A stretch of DNA of 34,698 nt from Bauldia sp. (GTDB lineage: Bacteria > Pseudomonadota > Alphaproteobacteria > Rhizobiales > Kaistiaceae): NCBI GenBank assembly GCA_022841545.1, contig JALHRF010000036.1:1-34698 (forward strand), read 5' to 3'. Below the pieces are notes generated by a model that searched no databases, was not told the origin of the DNA, and saw only the letters and a program-made list of their open reading frames with translations. A program made the position numbers and the translations under genes. Of this stretch, positions 1 to 6,984 are shown in pieces; positions within the stretch are counted from its first letter, which is position 1; every line of letters begins with the position of its first letter.

Positions 1-635
1 GCCGGCCCGGCTTCGGCGAGGAGGGCGAGGATGGCCAGGGCCGAATCGACGGCGCGTTCGCGGACGACGCTGCCGACCGGCCTCGCGGTGGCCGCGCTGC
101 CGCCGAGGGCGAGGTGGAAGCGGGCGTCGTCCGTCGCGACGAGGCGGAGGTCGGCATCGATGCCGTCGAGGTGAACGCTGCCGCCGCCGTCGACGATCAC
201 CGACGTCTTCGGCGCCAGCCGGGGACCGGTTCGAACGCCGGCAATCGCCGCACGGAGCGCGGCGACCAGGGGCCGAACGTCGACTGCTTCGCCCGGATCG
301 CGCCCGGCGAGCGGCGGCGCGAGAATCGCCGGCGACGCGTCGTCGATGCCGGCCTCCGCCAGCGCGGCGGCGAAGGACGCGATGGTTGCGGCCGACAGGC
401 CCCGGACCTGGAACGAGCCACGGGCGGTGATCTCGACAATGCCATTGCCGAATACCCGCGCAGCGTCGCAGAGCGCGTGGAGCGCATCGGGCGACAGCGG
501 GCCTGCCGGCGGCAGACGCGCAAGCAGCCCGTCGCCCGTTTCCATGGGAGCGGCGATGGTCGGGCAGGCGTTGCGGGGCGCGCGGGATGTCATTGCGCGA
601 CTGATACCAGATCGCCGGGGCGGGTGCTGGTCCAT
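1..635 (-). CDS. cobG: Precorrin-3B synthase (CobG), N-terminal part, cut by window edge
   Basis: The minus-strand frame is open from 635 to the window edge with no stop. The translation has the opening of the CobG branch of the nitrite/sulfite-reductase ferredoxin-like family: NACPTIAAPMETGDGLLARL, then NGIVEITARGSFQVRGL, the region corresponding to the substrate and siroheme half-domain. CobG converts precorrin-3A to precorrin-3B in aerobic cobalamin synthesis in the cytoplasm, using a 4Fe-4S cluster and siroheme-like chemistry; the cluster cysteines lie beyond the window. The start is ambiguous. ATG 635 is 10 nt after the kinase stop and has a weak GGGGTAGG upstream. ATG 593 lacks a ribosome site but puts the conserved ACP near residue 9, as is usual for the family. 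It probably shares a transcript with the kinase gene. The family call is inferred from motif similarity over about 200 residues. Confidence 0.72.
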   Translation of the reverse strand, partial: MDQHPPRRSGISRAMTSRAPRNACPTIAAPMETGDGLLARLPPAGPLSPDALHALCDAARVFGNGIVEITARGSFQVRGLSAATIASFAAALAEAGIDDASPAILAPPLAGRDPGEAVDVRPLVAALRAAIAGVRTGPRLAPKTSVIVDGGGSVHLDGIDADLRLVATDDARFHLALGGSAATARPVGSVVRERAVDSALAILALLAEAGP

Positions 636-644
636 CGTGTAGGC

Positions 645-2510
645 CTACCCCTTCGCTCTCTCCGCCGCGTCGCTCGCCGCGTCGAGCGCAGCGGCAATCG
701 CAATGAGGTCGACCTCGCGGCGGGCCACGTCCTCGACCGTCATCCGCGCGACGATGTCGGCGACCGAGCCCTCCTCCTCCGCGCTCTTCCGGCCGAAGCC
801 GAACAGGCCGCCCTTTGGCTTCGCCTCGACCGCCTCGCCGCGGGTCATCTCGGCGATGATCTTGCCGAGCGCGTAGACGTCCTCGCGACCGAGAAACCGT
901 TCCTCGCCGCGCCCTTCCTTCTGCTCGCGCGGCGCATAGGATTCCGTCGCGAGCCCGGCCGCCGTGTCGACCATGCCCTTCAGGCGCGCGAGGCCGAGGT
1001 CGATCAGCACCGGCTGGCGGCCGTGGCGGAGGATGATGTTGTCAGGCTTGAGGTCGCGGTGCGCGATGCCGCCCTCATGCAGCTTGGCGACGGCGCGGGA
1101 GACGGTGGCGGCGACCGCAAGGCGGCGGCCGAGGGTGAGCGAGCCGTCGGCAAGCGCCATGCGCAGCGTCGGGCCGTCGATGAAGTCCTGGACCAGCGTG
1201 ATCTCGCCGGCCTCGTCGATATGGAGATAGCGGGTGCGCGCCACGAAGCGGCTCGAATGCCGGGCCGCGGCCTGGACCTCGTTCCGCACCGTGTTCATGG
1301 CGATCTTCATCACCTCCGGCGTCGCATCGGCACGGCGCTTGAGCTTCTTGATCGCCACCTCGGCGCCGGTGGCGAGGTCGATCGCGCGGCTCACCGCGCC
1401 GAAGCCCCCGGCGCCGAGCGAACCGAGAATCAGGAAGCGCGCGCCCTCCGTGTCCCGCGCCCCGACGCGGTCGCCCGGTGCAAGCTCGGCGATCATCTCG
1501 TCCTGCCAGAAGGCGAGTGCTGCGGCACGCACCGCATCGGCCATCGCCGGCAATTGCCGCGCCTCGGCGCGCTGCAACGCCTCGATCACGCACTTCTCCG
1601 CCTTGTCGCGCTGGCCGAGTTCGGCAAGCGTCCCGGCGAGCACGATCCTGGCATCGAACTCGTGGCGCGGCAGGTCGTCATCGACGAAGCGCTCGAGCGC
1701 ATTCTCGAGCGCATCCACCGCGTCCTCCGGGTCGGACTTCCGGATGAGGTACCCCTCGACCAGGTTCTTCTCGTTGACCTCGTAGCTGAGCGGATCGCTG
1801 GCCATGAAGGTTTGCGCGTCGGCAAGCGCGGCCGCCGCCTCCGCACCGCGACCCGTCGCCCCTAGGCTGCGCGCCTTGATCAGGCGAAGCACGAAATTGT
1901 CGCGGCGGAACTCGGCAGGGGTCGCGGCGATCACGGCGTCGATGCCGTCGAGTGCACCGTCGAAATCGGCGAGGCCGATCATCGCCTCGCGCCGGTTGAG
2001 CGGGACCCGCGAGCGTTCGCGTTTCGAGAGATGCTCGACGAGCCCCCGGTCTTCATCGAGCAGACGGTCGAAGACGCGGAGCGCCGCCTCGTAGCGCCCG
2101 GTCTCGAGGTTGAGCCGGCCGTACTCGGCGATCGAGGCGGCGATGTCGGCGCGGTTGCCCGTAGCGTCCGCCTCGACCAGCGAGCGGAGCAGTTCCAGCG
2201 CCGCCGACGTCGTCTCGCCGCGCCAGACATGGATGCGGGCGATCTCGCGCGATATCCCGGACAACAGGACGGCGGCGTCCTCCTCCTCGGCCCTGTCGCG
2301 GGCCTTCTGCAATTCGAGCCGCGCCGCACCGGGCAGGCCGGTGCGGTTGAGCACGATGCCACGCGCCGCCGCATAGCGCACGCCGGTCTCGCCGGGCACG
2401 GCGGCAAGGTCGGCATTGTCCTCCATGAAGCGCATCAGGCCATGCGGTTCCTCGACCGCCGCGATCCGCCGCTCGATCTCCGCAAGCCTTTCCTCAGCCG
2501 TCCCTGCCAT
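645..2510 (-). CDS. Ser/Thr protein kinase with N-terminal TPR-like helical repeats
   Basis: 621 residues, no signal peptide or membrane segment. Residues 1-340 are amphipathic Ala/Leu/Glu-rich helices with TPR-like spacing (for example YEAALRVFDRLLDED and AVDALENALERF), probably a protein-interaction scaffold. Residues 355-605 form a Hanks-type kinase domain: glycine loop GSLGAGGFGAV (363-373), ATP lysine K388 in VAIKKLK, catalytic loop HRDLKPDN (484-491) with D486, magnesium loop DLG (504-506, replacing DFG), an APREQ segment in place of APE, and DVYALGK. All core catalytic residues are present, so an active cytoplasmic kinase is likely. The layout is inverted relative to most bacterial Ser/Thr kinases, which put the kinase first. 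It lies 61 nt after the ATP-grasp gene and 9 nt before cobG, probably one transcript. The substrate is unknown. Start ATG 2510 has GGAG about 11 nt upstream. Confidence 0.88.
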   Translation of the reverse strand: MAGTAEERLAEIERRIAAVEEPHGLMRFMEDNADLAAVPGETGVRYAAARGIVLNRTGLPGAARLELQKARDRAEEEDAAVLLSGISREIARIHVWRGETTSAALELLRSLVEADATGNRADIAASIAEYGRLNLETGRYEAALRVFDRLLDEDRGLVEHLSKRERSRVPLNRREAMIGLADFDGALDGIDAVIAATPAEFRRDNFVLRLIKARSLGATGRGAEAAAALADAQTFMASDPLSYEVNEKNLVEGYLIRKSDPEDAVDALENALERFVDDDLPRHEFDARIVLAGTLAELGQRDKAEKCVIEALQRAEARQLPAMADAVRAAALAFWQDEMIAELAPGDRVGARDTEGARFLILGSLGAGGFGAVSRAIDLATGAEVAIKKLKRRADATPEVMKIAMNTVRNEVQAAARHSSRFVARTRYLHIDEAGEITLVQDFIDGPTLRMALADGSLTLGRRLAVAATVSRAVAKLHEGGIAHRDLKPDNIILRHGRQPVLIDLGLARLKGMVDTAAGLATESYAPREQKEGRGEERFLGREDVYALGKIIAEMTRGEAVEAKPKGGLFGFGRKSAEEEGSVADIVARMTVEDVARREVDLIAIAAALDAASDAAERAKG

Positions 2511-2571
2511 CTCAGAATCGCTCCGTTTCGCCCCGACATGCTACCTGTGCGCCAACGCTGCCGACAGATGG

Positions 2572-3531
2572 TCAGGGCCTGACTATGGCCTTCGCCTCGA
2601 CCACCGCGAGGCGGCCCATTTCGGGCGACAGGGGCAGATCGAGCCGGCCTTCGCCGGCGGTGTCGATCGCCTGGAGCATCTCCGCCATCCGGGCGCGCGA
2701 AAACCGAAGCGTCTCCTCGCGGATCGGCAGGCGCTGGCCCTCGATCGGACTGATGGTCGGGTTGGTGTTGATCTCGAAGATCACTTCACGGCCTTCGTGG
2801 GTCGCATGGTCGCAGCGGCCGTATTCGATCTCCGCCATCTCGAAGGCAGGACGGACCGCCTCGGCCAGCGCGTTCGCGCGGACCGCGTCGTTTTCAGCCT
2901 GGAACATCGCTTCGGTGGCAAGGCCCTTGGTGCCATTGGCCACGCGCCAGTGATTCTCCAGCGCAAACGAATCGACGGACAGACCATCGCCGATCCGGAA
3001 CGTTCCCGTCCGCTGCCAGACGCCGGGCGCGATCGGCGTGGCGGTGAATTCGACGACGAGGAGATGCCGGAGCGCCCATCCCTGACGCGTGAGGAGCCGG
3101 AGCTTTCGATCGAGCGCCTTCTGGTCGGGCAGGAGGTCGAGGAACACCCGCTGATGCTCGGCTTCGGAGCGGATGAACACCGGGAACTTCTTCGGCCGCG
3201 GGCGGAGATCCGCCGCATAGACGTTGAACGGGTTGATCTTCCGCCGAAACAGCTTCCGCAGCAGTTCGCGGCGGAGCATGACCCGTGCGGGGTCGTTCAG
3301 GCACCGCATGCCGGCCTTCCGGAGCGACCGGTACCGTTCGGCGGCCAGCCGGGCCTCCCATGGGGCAAGCCGCTCGATGTCGCAGAAAACATAGGTCGCA
3401 ACCGGCAGGTCCGTCGCAAGGAACATGTCCTCGTAGGTCATCGTCCGGCATTCGGGTAGAGCCGGAAACGCCCTCTCGACCAGCAGCTTGACGCCGAATT
3501 CGTGGCCGCGCGTGGTGAGGAACAGGATCAT
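2572..3531 (-). CDS. ATP-grasp superfamily protein, possible peptide/amino-acid ligase
   Basis: 319 residues, soluble. The open frame extends upstream to 4917, but that extension is antisense to a real gene; ATG 3531 (MILFLTTRGHEF) begins a Rossmann-like N-lobe, as in RimK/MvdD-type ATP-grasp ligases. The C-terminal lobe ends in IFEINTNPTI (251-260), the acidic magnesium/ATP-binding strand of ATP-grasp enzymes (consensus xExNxxP), preceded by D241 in YGRCDH. The central lysine-rich segment RPKKFPVFIRSEAE (112-125) is a candidate ATP-binding region. The length matches graspetide ligases (about 320 residues), which make side-chain ester or amide links in small peptides, but the sequence is too divergent to assign a substrate. 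It is divergent from a gene for a 63-residue peptide and near a HExxH peptide-hydroxylase-like gene, which supports an inferred peptide-modification role. Confidence 0.62.
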   Translation of the reverse strand: MILFLTTRGHEFGVKLLVERAFPALPECRTMTYEDMFLATDLPVATYVFCDIERLAPWEARLAAERYRSLRKAGMRCLNDPARVMLRRELLRKLFRRKINPFNVYAADLRPRPKKFPVFIRSEAEHQRVFLDLLPDQKALDRKLRLLTRQGWALRHLLVVEFTATPIAPGVWQRTGTFRIGDGLSVDSFALENHWRVANGTKGLATEAMFQAENDAVRANALAEAVRPAFEMAEIEYGRCDHATHEGREVIFEINTNPTISPIEGQRLPIREETLRFSRARMAEMLQAIDTAGEGRLDLPLSPEMGRLAVVEAKAIVRP

Positions 3532-3564
3532 GGCGGCAGGGCTCGGCTGGCTTCGCGGAGGGGT

Positions 3565-3593
3565 TTTCTTCTCGGCGGCTGACCCTGTATAAT
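3565..3593 (+). promoter_or_regulatory. Candidate promoter for the small-peptide operon
   Basis: A perfect TATAAT lies at 3588-3593 in the intergenic space between the divergent ATP-grasp and peptide genes, about 85 nt before the peptide start. The hexamer 17 bp upstream (TTTCTT, 3565-3570) is a poor -35. On the other strand the same block contains TTATAC, so it could serve either direction. Confidence 0.3.
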
Positions 3594-3678
3594 CATGGAC
3601 GTCGTCGGCGCAAATCATGCTGGTCTGACGGCCGGATCGACGCTTTGACGAAACCATGCCGAGCGGGGAAAGACCGTC

Positions 3679-3870
3679 ATGAAGAAAATTGAGATTCGTC
3701 GGGCCAAGGACGCGCTCCTGGAAAAGACCATCCTCGGCTACCGCAAGTCGGCGGACGGTTCCGAGCGGACGAGCGGCGCCAAGGTCGGCATCGACAAGTC
3801 CCGGGAGCCCGCCCGTCTGGTGAAGGCAACCGATGCCAACAAGGTCGGTCTTCCCAAGATCAGGGCCTGA
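3679..3870 (+). CDS. Small basic peptide, candidate modification substrate (RiPP-like precursor)
   Basis: 63 residues, not matching a family I recognise. ATG 3679 has GGGGAAAG about 7 nt upstream. Residues 1-32 form a charged helix-like N-half (KKIEIRRAKDALLEKTILGY). The C-half carries a degenerate repeat 20 residues apart: GAKVGIDKSR (33-42) and ANKVGLPKIR (53-62), shared as KVG[I/L]xKxR. The peptide has no cysteine, no signal sequence and many K, R, D, T and S side chains, the kind used in amide or ester cross-links or hydroxylation. It is 147 bp from the divergent ATP-grasp gene and less than 160 bp before a HExxH hydroxylase-like gene. Leader-core layout is an inference; it could also be a small nucleic-acid-binding protein. 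Confidence 0.55.
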   Translation: MKKIEIRRAKDALLEKTILGYRKSADGSERTSGAKVGIDKSREPARLVKATDANKVGLPKIRA

Positions 3871-3918
3871 CACGGCTCTGTGATGCGCGCGGCTTGAGGT
3901 GACCAGGCCGCTTGCCGA

Positions 3919-3941
3919 TCCCGGACCGTTTCTCCCGGACC
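3919..3941. repeat. Tandem 9-bp direct repeat upstream of the HExxH gene
   Basis: TCCCGGACC occurs at 3919-3927 and 3933-3941 (14-bp period), between the small-peptide stop and the HExxH reading frame. It could be an operator on one face of the helix or chance in GC-rich DNA. No hairpin is formed. Confidence 0.3.
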
Positions 3942-3957
3942 ATGAGCGGGGAGACGT

Positions 3958-4902
3958 CTGGATGAGCATGTCCGCCGCCGCCTTTACGAGAGCCTGCTCG
4001 GCGTCGCCGATGCCCTGGCCGAGGCAGGCGTGGACGCGGGACCGCTCCACCGCGCTGCCGTAGCCGTGCCGGACGGGCGGGTGTCTCCCCTTCTCTTCGC
4101 CCTGCATACCGGCCTGATCGAGGCGATTTTCGACGAGGATGCCGACGCGGCCGGGCTGTTTCTCGCAGGGCTCGACCGGCCGGACGGCTTCGCCGCTGGC
4201 GACGGCATCGATTTCGTCACCACCGACGATGCGGTACTGGGCGTCACCGGCGCAGGACGTCTCTATGCCGGCCTCGCCATCGACGACGCCGAGGCCGGCG
4301 TCGCCCTTGCGCCCCTCGCTCCGGACGAACTCGCCGCGGCCTCGGCCCGCGTCGGCGCCGCGCTTGACCTCATCGCCGACGCCGCCCCGGAACTGGCGGC
4401 GGAGATCGCCGCGATCGTGCGCCAGATCGTGCTGGTTGGCGCTGCCCCCGGCAGCGAACGCGATTTCGGCGGCGCTTCCAGCTTCCACCTTTGGGGCGCT
4501 GTCTTTCTCAATGCCCATCGTCATCACGGACGCGTCGCCATGGCCGAAGGTCTGGTGCACGAGGCCGCCCACCTCCTCCTCTTCGGCGAGGCGGGGGGCG
4601 AGCAGGTCGTCGAGAATGACGACGACGAACGGTATGTCTCGCCGCTCCGCGATGATCCCCGGCCACTCGACGGCATCGCGCATGCTACCTTCGTGCTGGC
4701 GCGCATGGCCTACTGCACCGAACGAATGCTGGCCTCGGGCAAACTGACCCCGGCCGAGACGGCGGAAGCCGCGGCCAGCCTCGGCCATGTCCGCAGCGAC
4801 TATCGCGACGGGGCCGGGGTGATCGAGCGTCATGCCCGGCTGACCGCCGCGGGCGACCGTATGCTCGGCGCCGCGGCCACCTATATGTCGCGCTGGACCT
4901 GA
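3958..4902 (+). CDS. HExxH-motif putative peptide beta-hydroxylase (2-oxoglutarate-type)
   Basis: Counting from GTG 4030, the protein has SSFHLWGAVFLN (150-161), the metal motif HEAAH (H177-H181), SPLRDDPRPL (204-213) and GIAHATFVLARM (215-226, H218 a possible third ligand). This pattern matches the HExxH-motif peptide-modification family (TIGR04267-like, now annotated as aKG-HExxH peptide beta-hydroxylases found near RiPP genes) rather than classical zinc peptidases. It has no signal peptide, so it is probably cytoplasmic. The start is unresolved. The frame stays coding-like back to 3946, but no ATG or GTG lies between there and GTG 4030. CTG 3958 follows GGGGAG closely, and the best-placed ATG (3962, GGAG 8 nt upstream) is in another frame, suggesting a frameshift or rare start. 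The next gene begins 23 nt downstream. The substrate is inferred to be the 63-residue peptide. Confidence 0.68.
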   Translation: MDEHVRRRLYESLLGVADALAEAGVDAGPLHRAAVAVPDGRVSPLLFALHTGLIEAIFDEDADAAGLFLAGLDRPDGFAAGDGIDFVTTDDAVLGVTGAGRLYAGLAIDDAEAGVALAPLAPDELAAASARVGAALDLIADAAPELAAEIAAIVRQIVLVGAAPGSERDFGGASSFHLWGAVFLNAHRHHGRVAMAEGLVHEAAHLLLFGEAGGEQVVENDDDERYVSPLRDDPRPLDGIAHATFVLARMAYCTERMLASGKLTPAETAEAAASLGHVRSDYRDGAGVIERHARLTAAGDRMLGAAATYMSRWT

Positions 4903-4925
4903 CGCCGAACCGAGCATCGCCTGCC

Positions 4926-5339
4926 ATGCATGCCTTCCGGACCGCCATCGCCATCGCCTTCGCCGCCATCGCCTCGCCGGTCCTCGCCTGGGAGAGGCCC
5001 GAGGAGGCCGCCGGCGCCTGGCGGATCGCGCCGCCTGGAGCGGCGGCCGACGCGACCTGCGAAATCGAGCTGCTGGCTCCCATCGCCTACGAATTCGAAG
5101 GTGTCTGGTATGTCGCCCGGCCGCTCCACTACGAGGACAATCGGGCCGCGTGCCGAGGCCTCGGGGTGGCGGACCTGGTCGCCTGGAGCGGCGTCGCCGG
5201 CCAGTCGATCTGGCTGCTCGCCGAGGGCGAAGCGGGGTTCATGGAATTCACGACCGGCGAGGGCGGCTGGCGGTTGGCCAAATCGGGTCACGACACCCGT
5301 CCGGAGCTTGTCCTGACGAGGGCAGGCGATGGCGATTAG
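4926..5339 (+). CDS. Exported protein with Inh/AprI-like (metalloprotease-inhibitor) fold
   Basis: 137 residues with a clear Sec signal peptide (residues 1-21, cleavage after SPVLA). The mature part resembles the small beta-barrel Inh/AprI/Omp19 family: AGAWRIAPPGAAADATCEI, a second cysteine in NRAACRGLG that could pair with the first, a Trp after it (LVAWSG), then SIWLLAEGEAGFMEF. Inh proteins are periplasmic inhibitors of secreted serralysin-type metalloproteases, and Omp19-like members are envelope lipoproteins; no lipobox cysteine follows this signal. Similarity is in pattern only, so moderate confidence. It is 23 nt after the HExxH gene and 25 nt before the DUF2277 gene, so probably in the same operon. 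No strong ribosome site precedes ATG 4926. Confidence 0.45.
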   Translation: MHAFRTAIAIAFAAIASPVLAWERPEEAAGAWRIAPPGAAADATCEIELLAPIAYEFEGVWYVARPLHYEDNRAACRGLGVADLVAWSGVAGQSIWLLAEGEAGFMEFTTGEGGWRLAKSGHDTRPELVLTRAGDGD

Positions 5340-5364
5340 GACGCATTGAGCGAGGACCACCACC

Positions 5365-5637
5365 ATGTGCCGCAACATCCGACCGCTGTTCAATTTCGAG
5401 CCGCCGGCGACCGAGGACGAGATCCGCGCCGCCTCGCTCCAATTCGTCCGGAAGATCAGCGGCTTCACCCGCCCGTCGAAAGTCAACGAAGAGGCCTTCA
5501 ACCTGGCGATAGAGGAAGTAGCCGACACTGCGCGCCGGCTGATCACGTCGCTCGAGACCGTGGCGCCGCCGAAGAATCGCGAGGAGGAGGCCGAGAAGGC
5601 CCGCGCGCGCTCGGCCGACCGCTATGCCCGGGTCTGA
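5365..5637 (+). CDS. DUF2277 family protein
   Basis: 90 residues. The opening MCRNIRPLFNFEPPATEDE, followed by QFVRKISGFTRPSKVNEEAF, is the near-invariant signature of the DUF2277 family, common in alphaproteobacteria and actinobacteria. It is a small soluble helical protein of unknown function; the invariant N-terminal MCRNI with Cys2 is notable and may be functional. The tail is rich in E, K and R. The protein has full family length. It is the last gene of the plus-strand run starting at 3679, and its stop codon lies in the loop of a hairpin (5624-5654). Confidence 0.9.
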   Translation: MCRNIRPLFNFEPPATEDEIRAASLQFVRKISGFTRPSKVNEEAFNLAIEEVADTARRLITSLETVAPPKNREEEAEKARARSADRYARV

Positions 5638-5654
5638 GCTCAACGCCCGGGCAT
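5624..5654 (+). terminator. Hairpin spanning the DUF2277 stop codon
   Basis: ATGCCCGGG (5624-5632) pairs perfectly with CCCGGGCAT (5646-5654) across a 13-nt loop that includes the TGA. There is no U tract, so it may protect the mRNA 3' end or pause polymerase rather than terminate alone. Confidence 0.4.
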
Positions 5655-5731
5655 GCGGTCGGACCGCCTTCGCGTACACGACGCGCGAGGCCTCATCAGG
5701 TCCGTGCATTCCCTCAGGCGGGGTTGACGAC

Positions 5732-5752
5732 GGCCCGCTTCCGGGCCCTCTT
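5732..5752 (+). terminator. Putative intrinsic terminator after the DUF2277 operon
   Basis: GGCCCG (5732-5737), loop CTTC, CGGGCC (5742-5747), followed by CTCTT. A short stable stem with a weak pyrimidine tail, 30 nt before the next gene start. It probably ends the upstream operon. Confidence 0.4.
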
Positions 5753-5781
5753 GTCCACGCTTCAGAAAGAGGGAGGTAGGC

Positions 5782-6978
5782 ATGTCGACCGTTGACAAGA
5801 CCAGGTCGCCCTTGCTGATTGCCGCGACGTTCTTCGCGGCGACGTCGATCCTCCCGTTGCAGGCGGCCGACGACCGGGCCGCACGTATCACGGCGATCGC
5901 CGAGGAAGCGATGGCGAAGCACGGGCTCCGGGCGATCATCGTCCGGGTCATGATCGACGGGAAGGTCATCATCACCCTCGCCCGCGGCGAATCGATGACC
6001 GGCGTCCCCGCCACGCCGGAGATGCATTTCCGCAATGGCGCGGTGGCGTTCGCCTATGTCGCGACGGTGGCCCTTCAGCTTGCCGAGGAGAGGCGCCTCG
6101 GCCTCGACGACGCGCTCGCCAACTACCTTCCCGACCTGCCGCATGCCGACGAGATCACGCTCCGCATGCTCCTCAACATGACGTCCGGCTATCCGGACTA
6201 CGTGCGGGACGACGCGTTCATCACCGCGTTCTACGCCAATCCCTTCCGTCACTGGACGCCGGAGGAACTGATCGACATCGGCCTGTCCAGGCCACACATG
6301 TTCGAACCGGGAACCAACTGGGGCTATTCCCATACCGGGTATGTCATCATGGGCCGCGTCATCGAGAAGGTGACCGGCAAGCCGCTCGGCGAAGTCATGG
6401 CGGAGCGCATTTTCGAGCCCCTTGGCCTCCGCAATACGATGGCGACGGTGACCGCCGAAATCCCGCCGCCGGTGCTGCATGCCTTCACCTCCGAACGCCG
6501 CCCCACGTTCGGCATCGCCCCGGGCGTCCGCTTCTACGAGGAATCGACCTTCTGGAACCCGTCCTGGACGACCGCGCCCGGCGCCGTCCAGACCAGCAAC
6601 ATCTACGACCTCGTGACCACTGCCTGGGCGGTCGGAACCGGGACGCTCCTTTCGCCCGAGTCGCACGAGGCAATGGTCGGGCCGGCCCTCGTCGATTTCG
6701 GCAAGCCAACGGCCGAGTGTCCGACCTGCCGGACGCTCACCGAGTCCTTCCATTACGGACTCGGCGTGTTCCTGTTCGGACCTTGGATCGGGCAATCCCC
6801 GCTGTTCGGCGGCTACGCCGCGACCGAGGGGTACCTGCCGGCGAAGGAGATCGCGATCGCCGTCGCCGTCACCTTCTCCGAAGCGGGCTTCGACGAGACC
6901 GGCGACTATCGCGGCAACGCCAGCACCGACGTCTTCCGCGAGATCGCCGAGTATCTCGCGCCCGAGGAAACACCCTGA
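5782..6978 (+). CDS. Exported beta-lactamase-fold (serine hydrolase family) protein lacking canonical SxxK
   Basis: 398 residues, with a signal-like N-terminus (residues 7-28) and GGGAGGTAGG just before ATG 5782. The fold is that of class C beta-lactamase/DD-peptidase relatives: LDDALANYLPDLP, ITLRMLLNMTSGYPDYV (125-141), PGTNWGYSHTGYVIMGRVIEKVTG (176-199), FEPLGLRNT. The nucleophile region that normally reads GSxxK is GAVAF (86-90), so both catalytic Ser and general-base Lys are missing. The YxN motif reads YSH (182-184), and the C-terminal KTG/HxG position reads as a GGYAATEGY-like stretch. YEESTFWNPSW (252-262) is typical of a subfamily also seen in mycobacterial lipoproteins. It may be a non-catalytic binding protein or use other residues. 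It stands alone, convergent with the DUF2207 gene (6-bp gap). Confidence 0.8.
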   Translation: MSTVDKTRSPLLIAATFFAATSILPLQAADDRAARITAIAEEAMAKHGLRAIIVRVMIDGKVIITLARGESMTGVPATPEMHFRNGAVAFAYVATVALQLAEERRLGLDDALANYLPDLPHADEITLRMLLNMTSGYPDYVRDDAFITAFYANPFRHWTPEELIDIGLSRPHMFEPGTNWGYSHTGYVIMGRVIEKVTGKPLGEVMAERIFEPLGLRNTMATVTAEIPPPVLHAFTSERRPTFGIAPGVRFYEESTFWNPSWTTAPGAVQTSNIYDLVTTAWAVGTGTLLSPESHEAMVGPALVDFGKPTAECPTCRTLTESFHYGLGVFLFGPWIGQSPLFGGYAATEGYLPAKEIAIAVAVTFSEAGFDETGDYRGNASTDVFREIAEYLAPEETP

Positions 6979-6984
6979 CCGCGG

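Noticed and set aside
114..1865. Long plus-strand frame opposite the kinase and cobG
   Set aside because: Antisense to recognised CobG and kinase motifs, with no homology-like pattern.
3532..4917. N-terminal extension of the ATP-grasp frame
   Set aside because: It is antisense to the small peptide and HExxH genes and unlike any ATP-grasp N-terminus; the fold begins at 3531.
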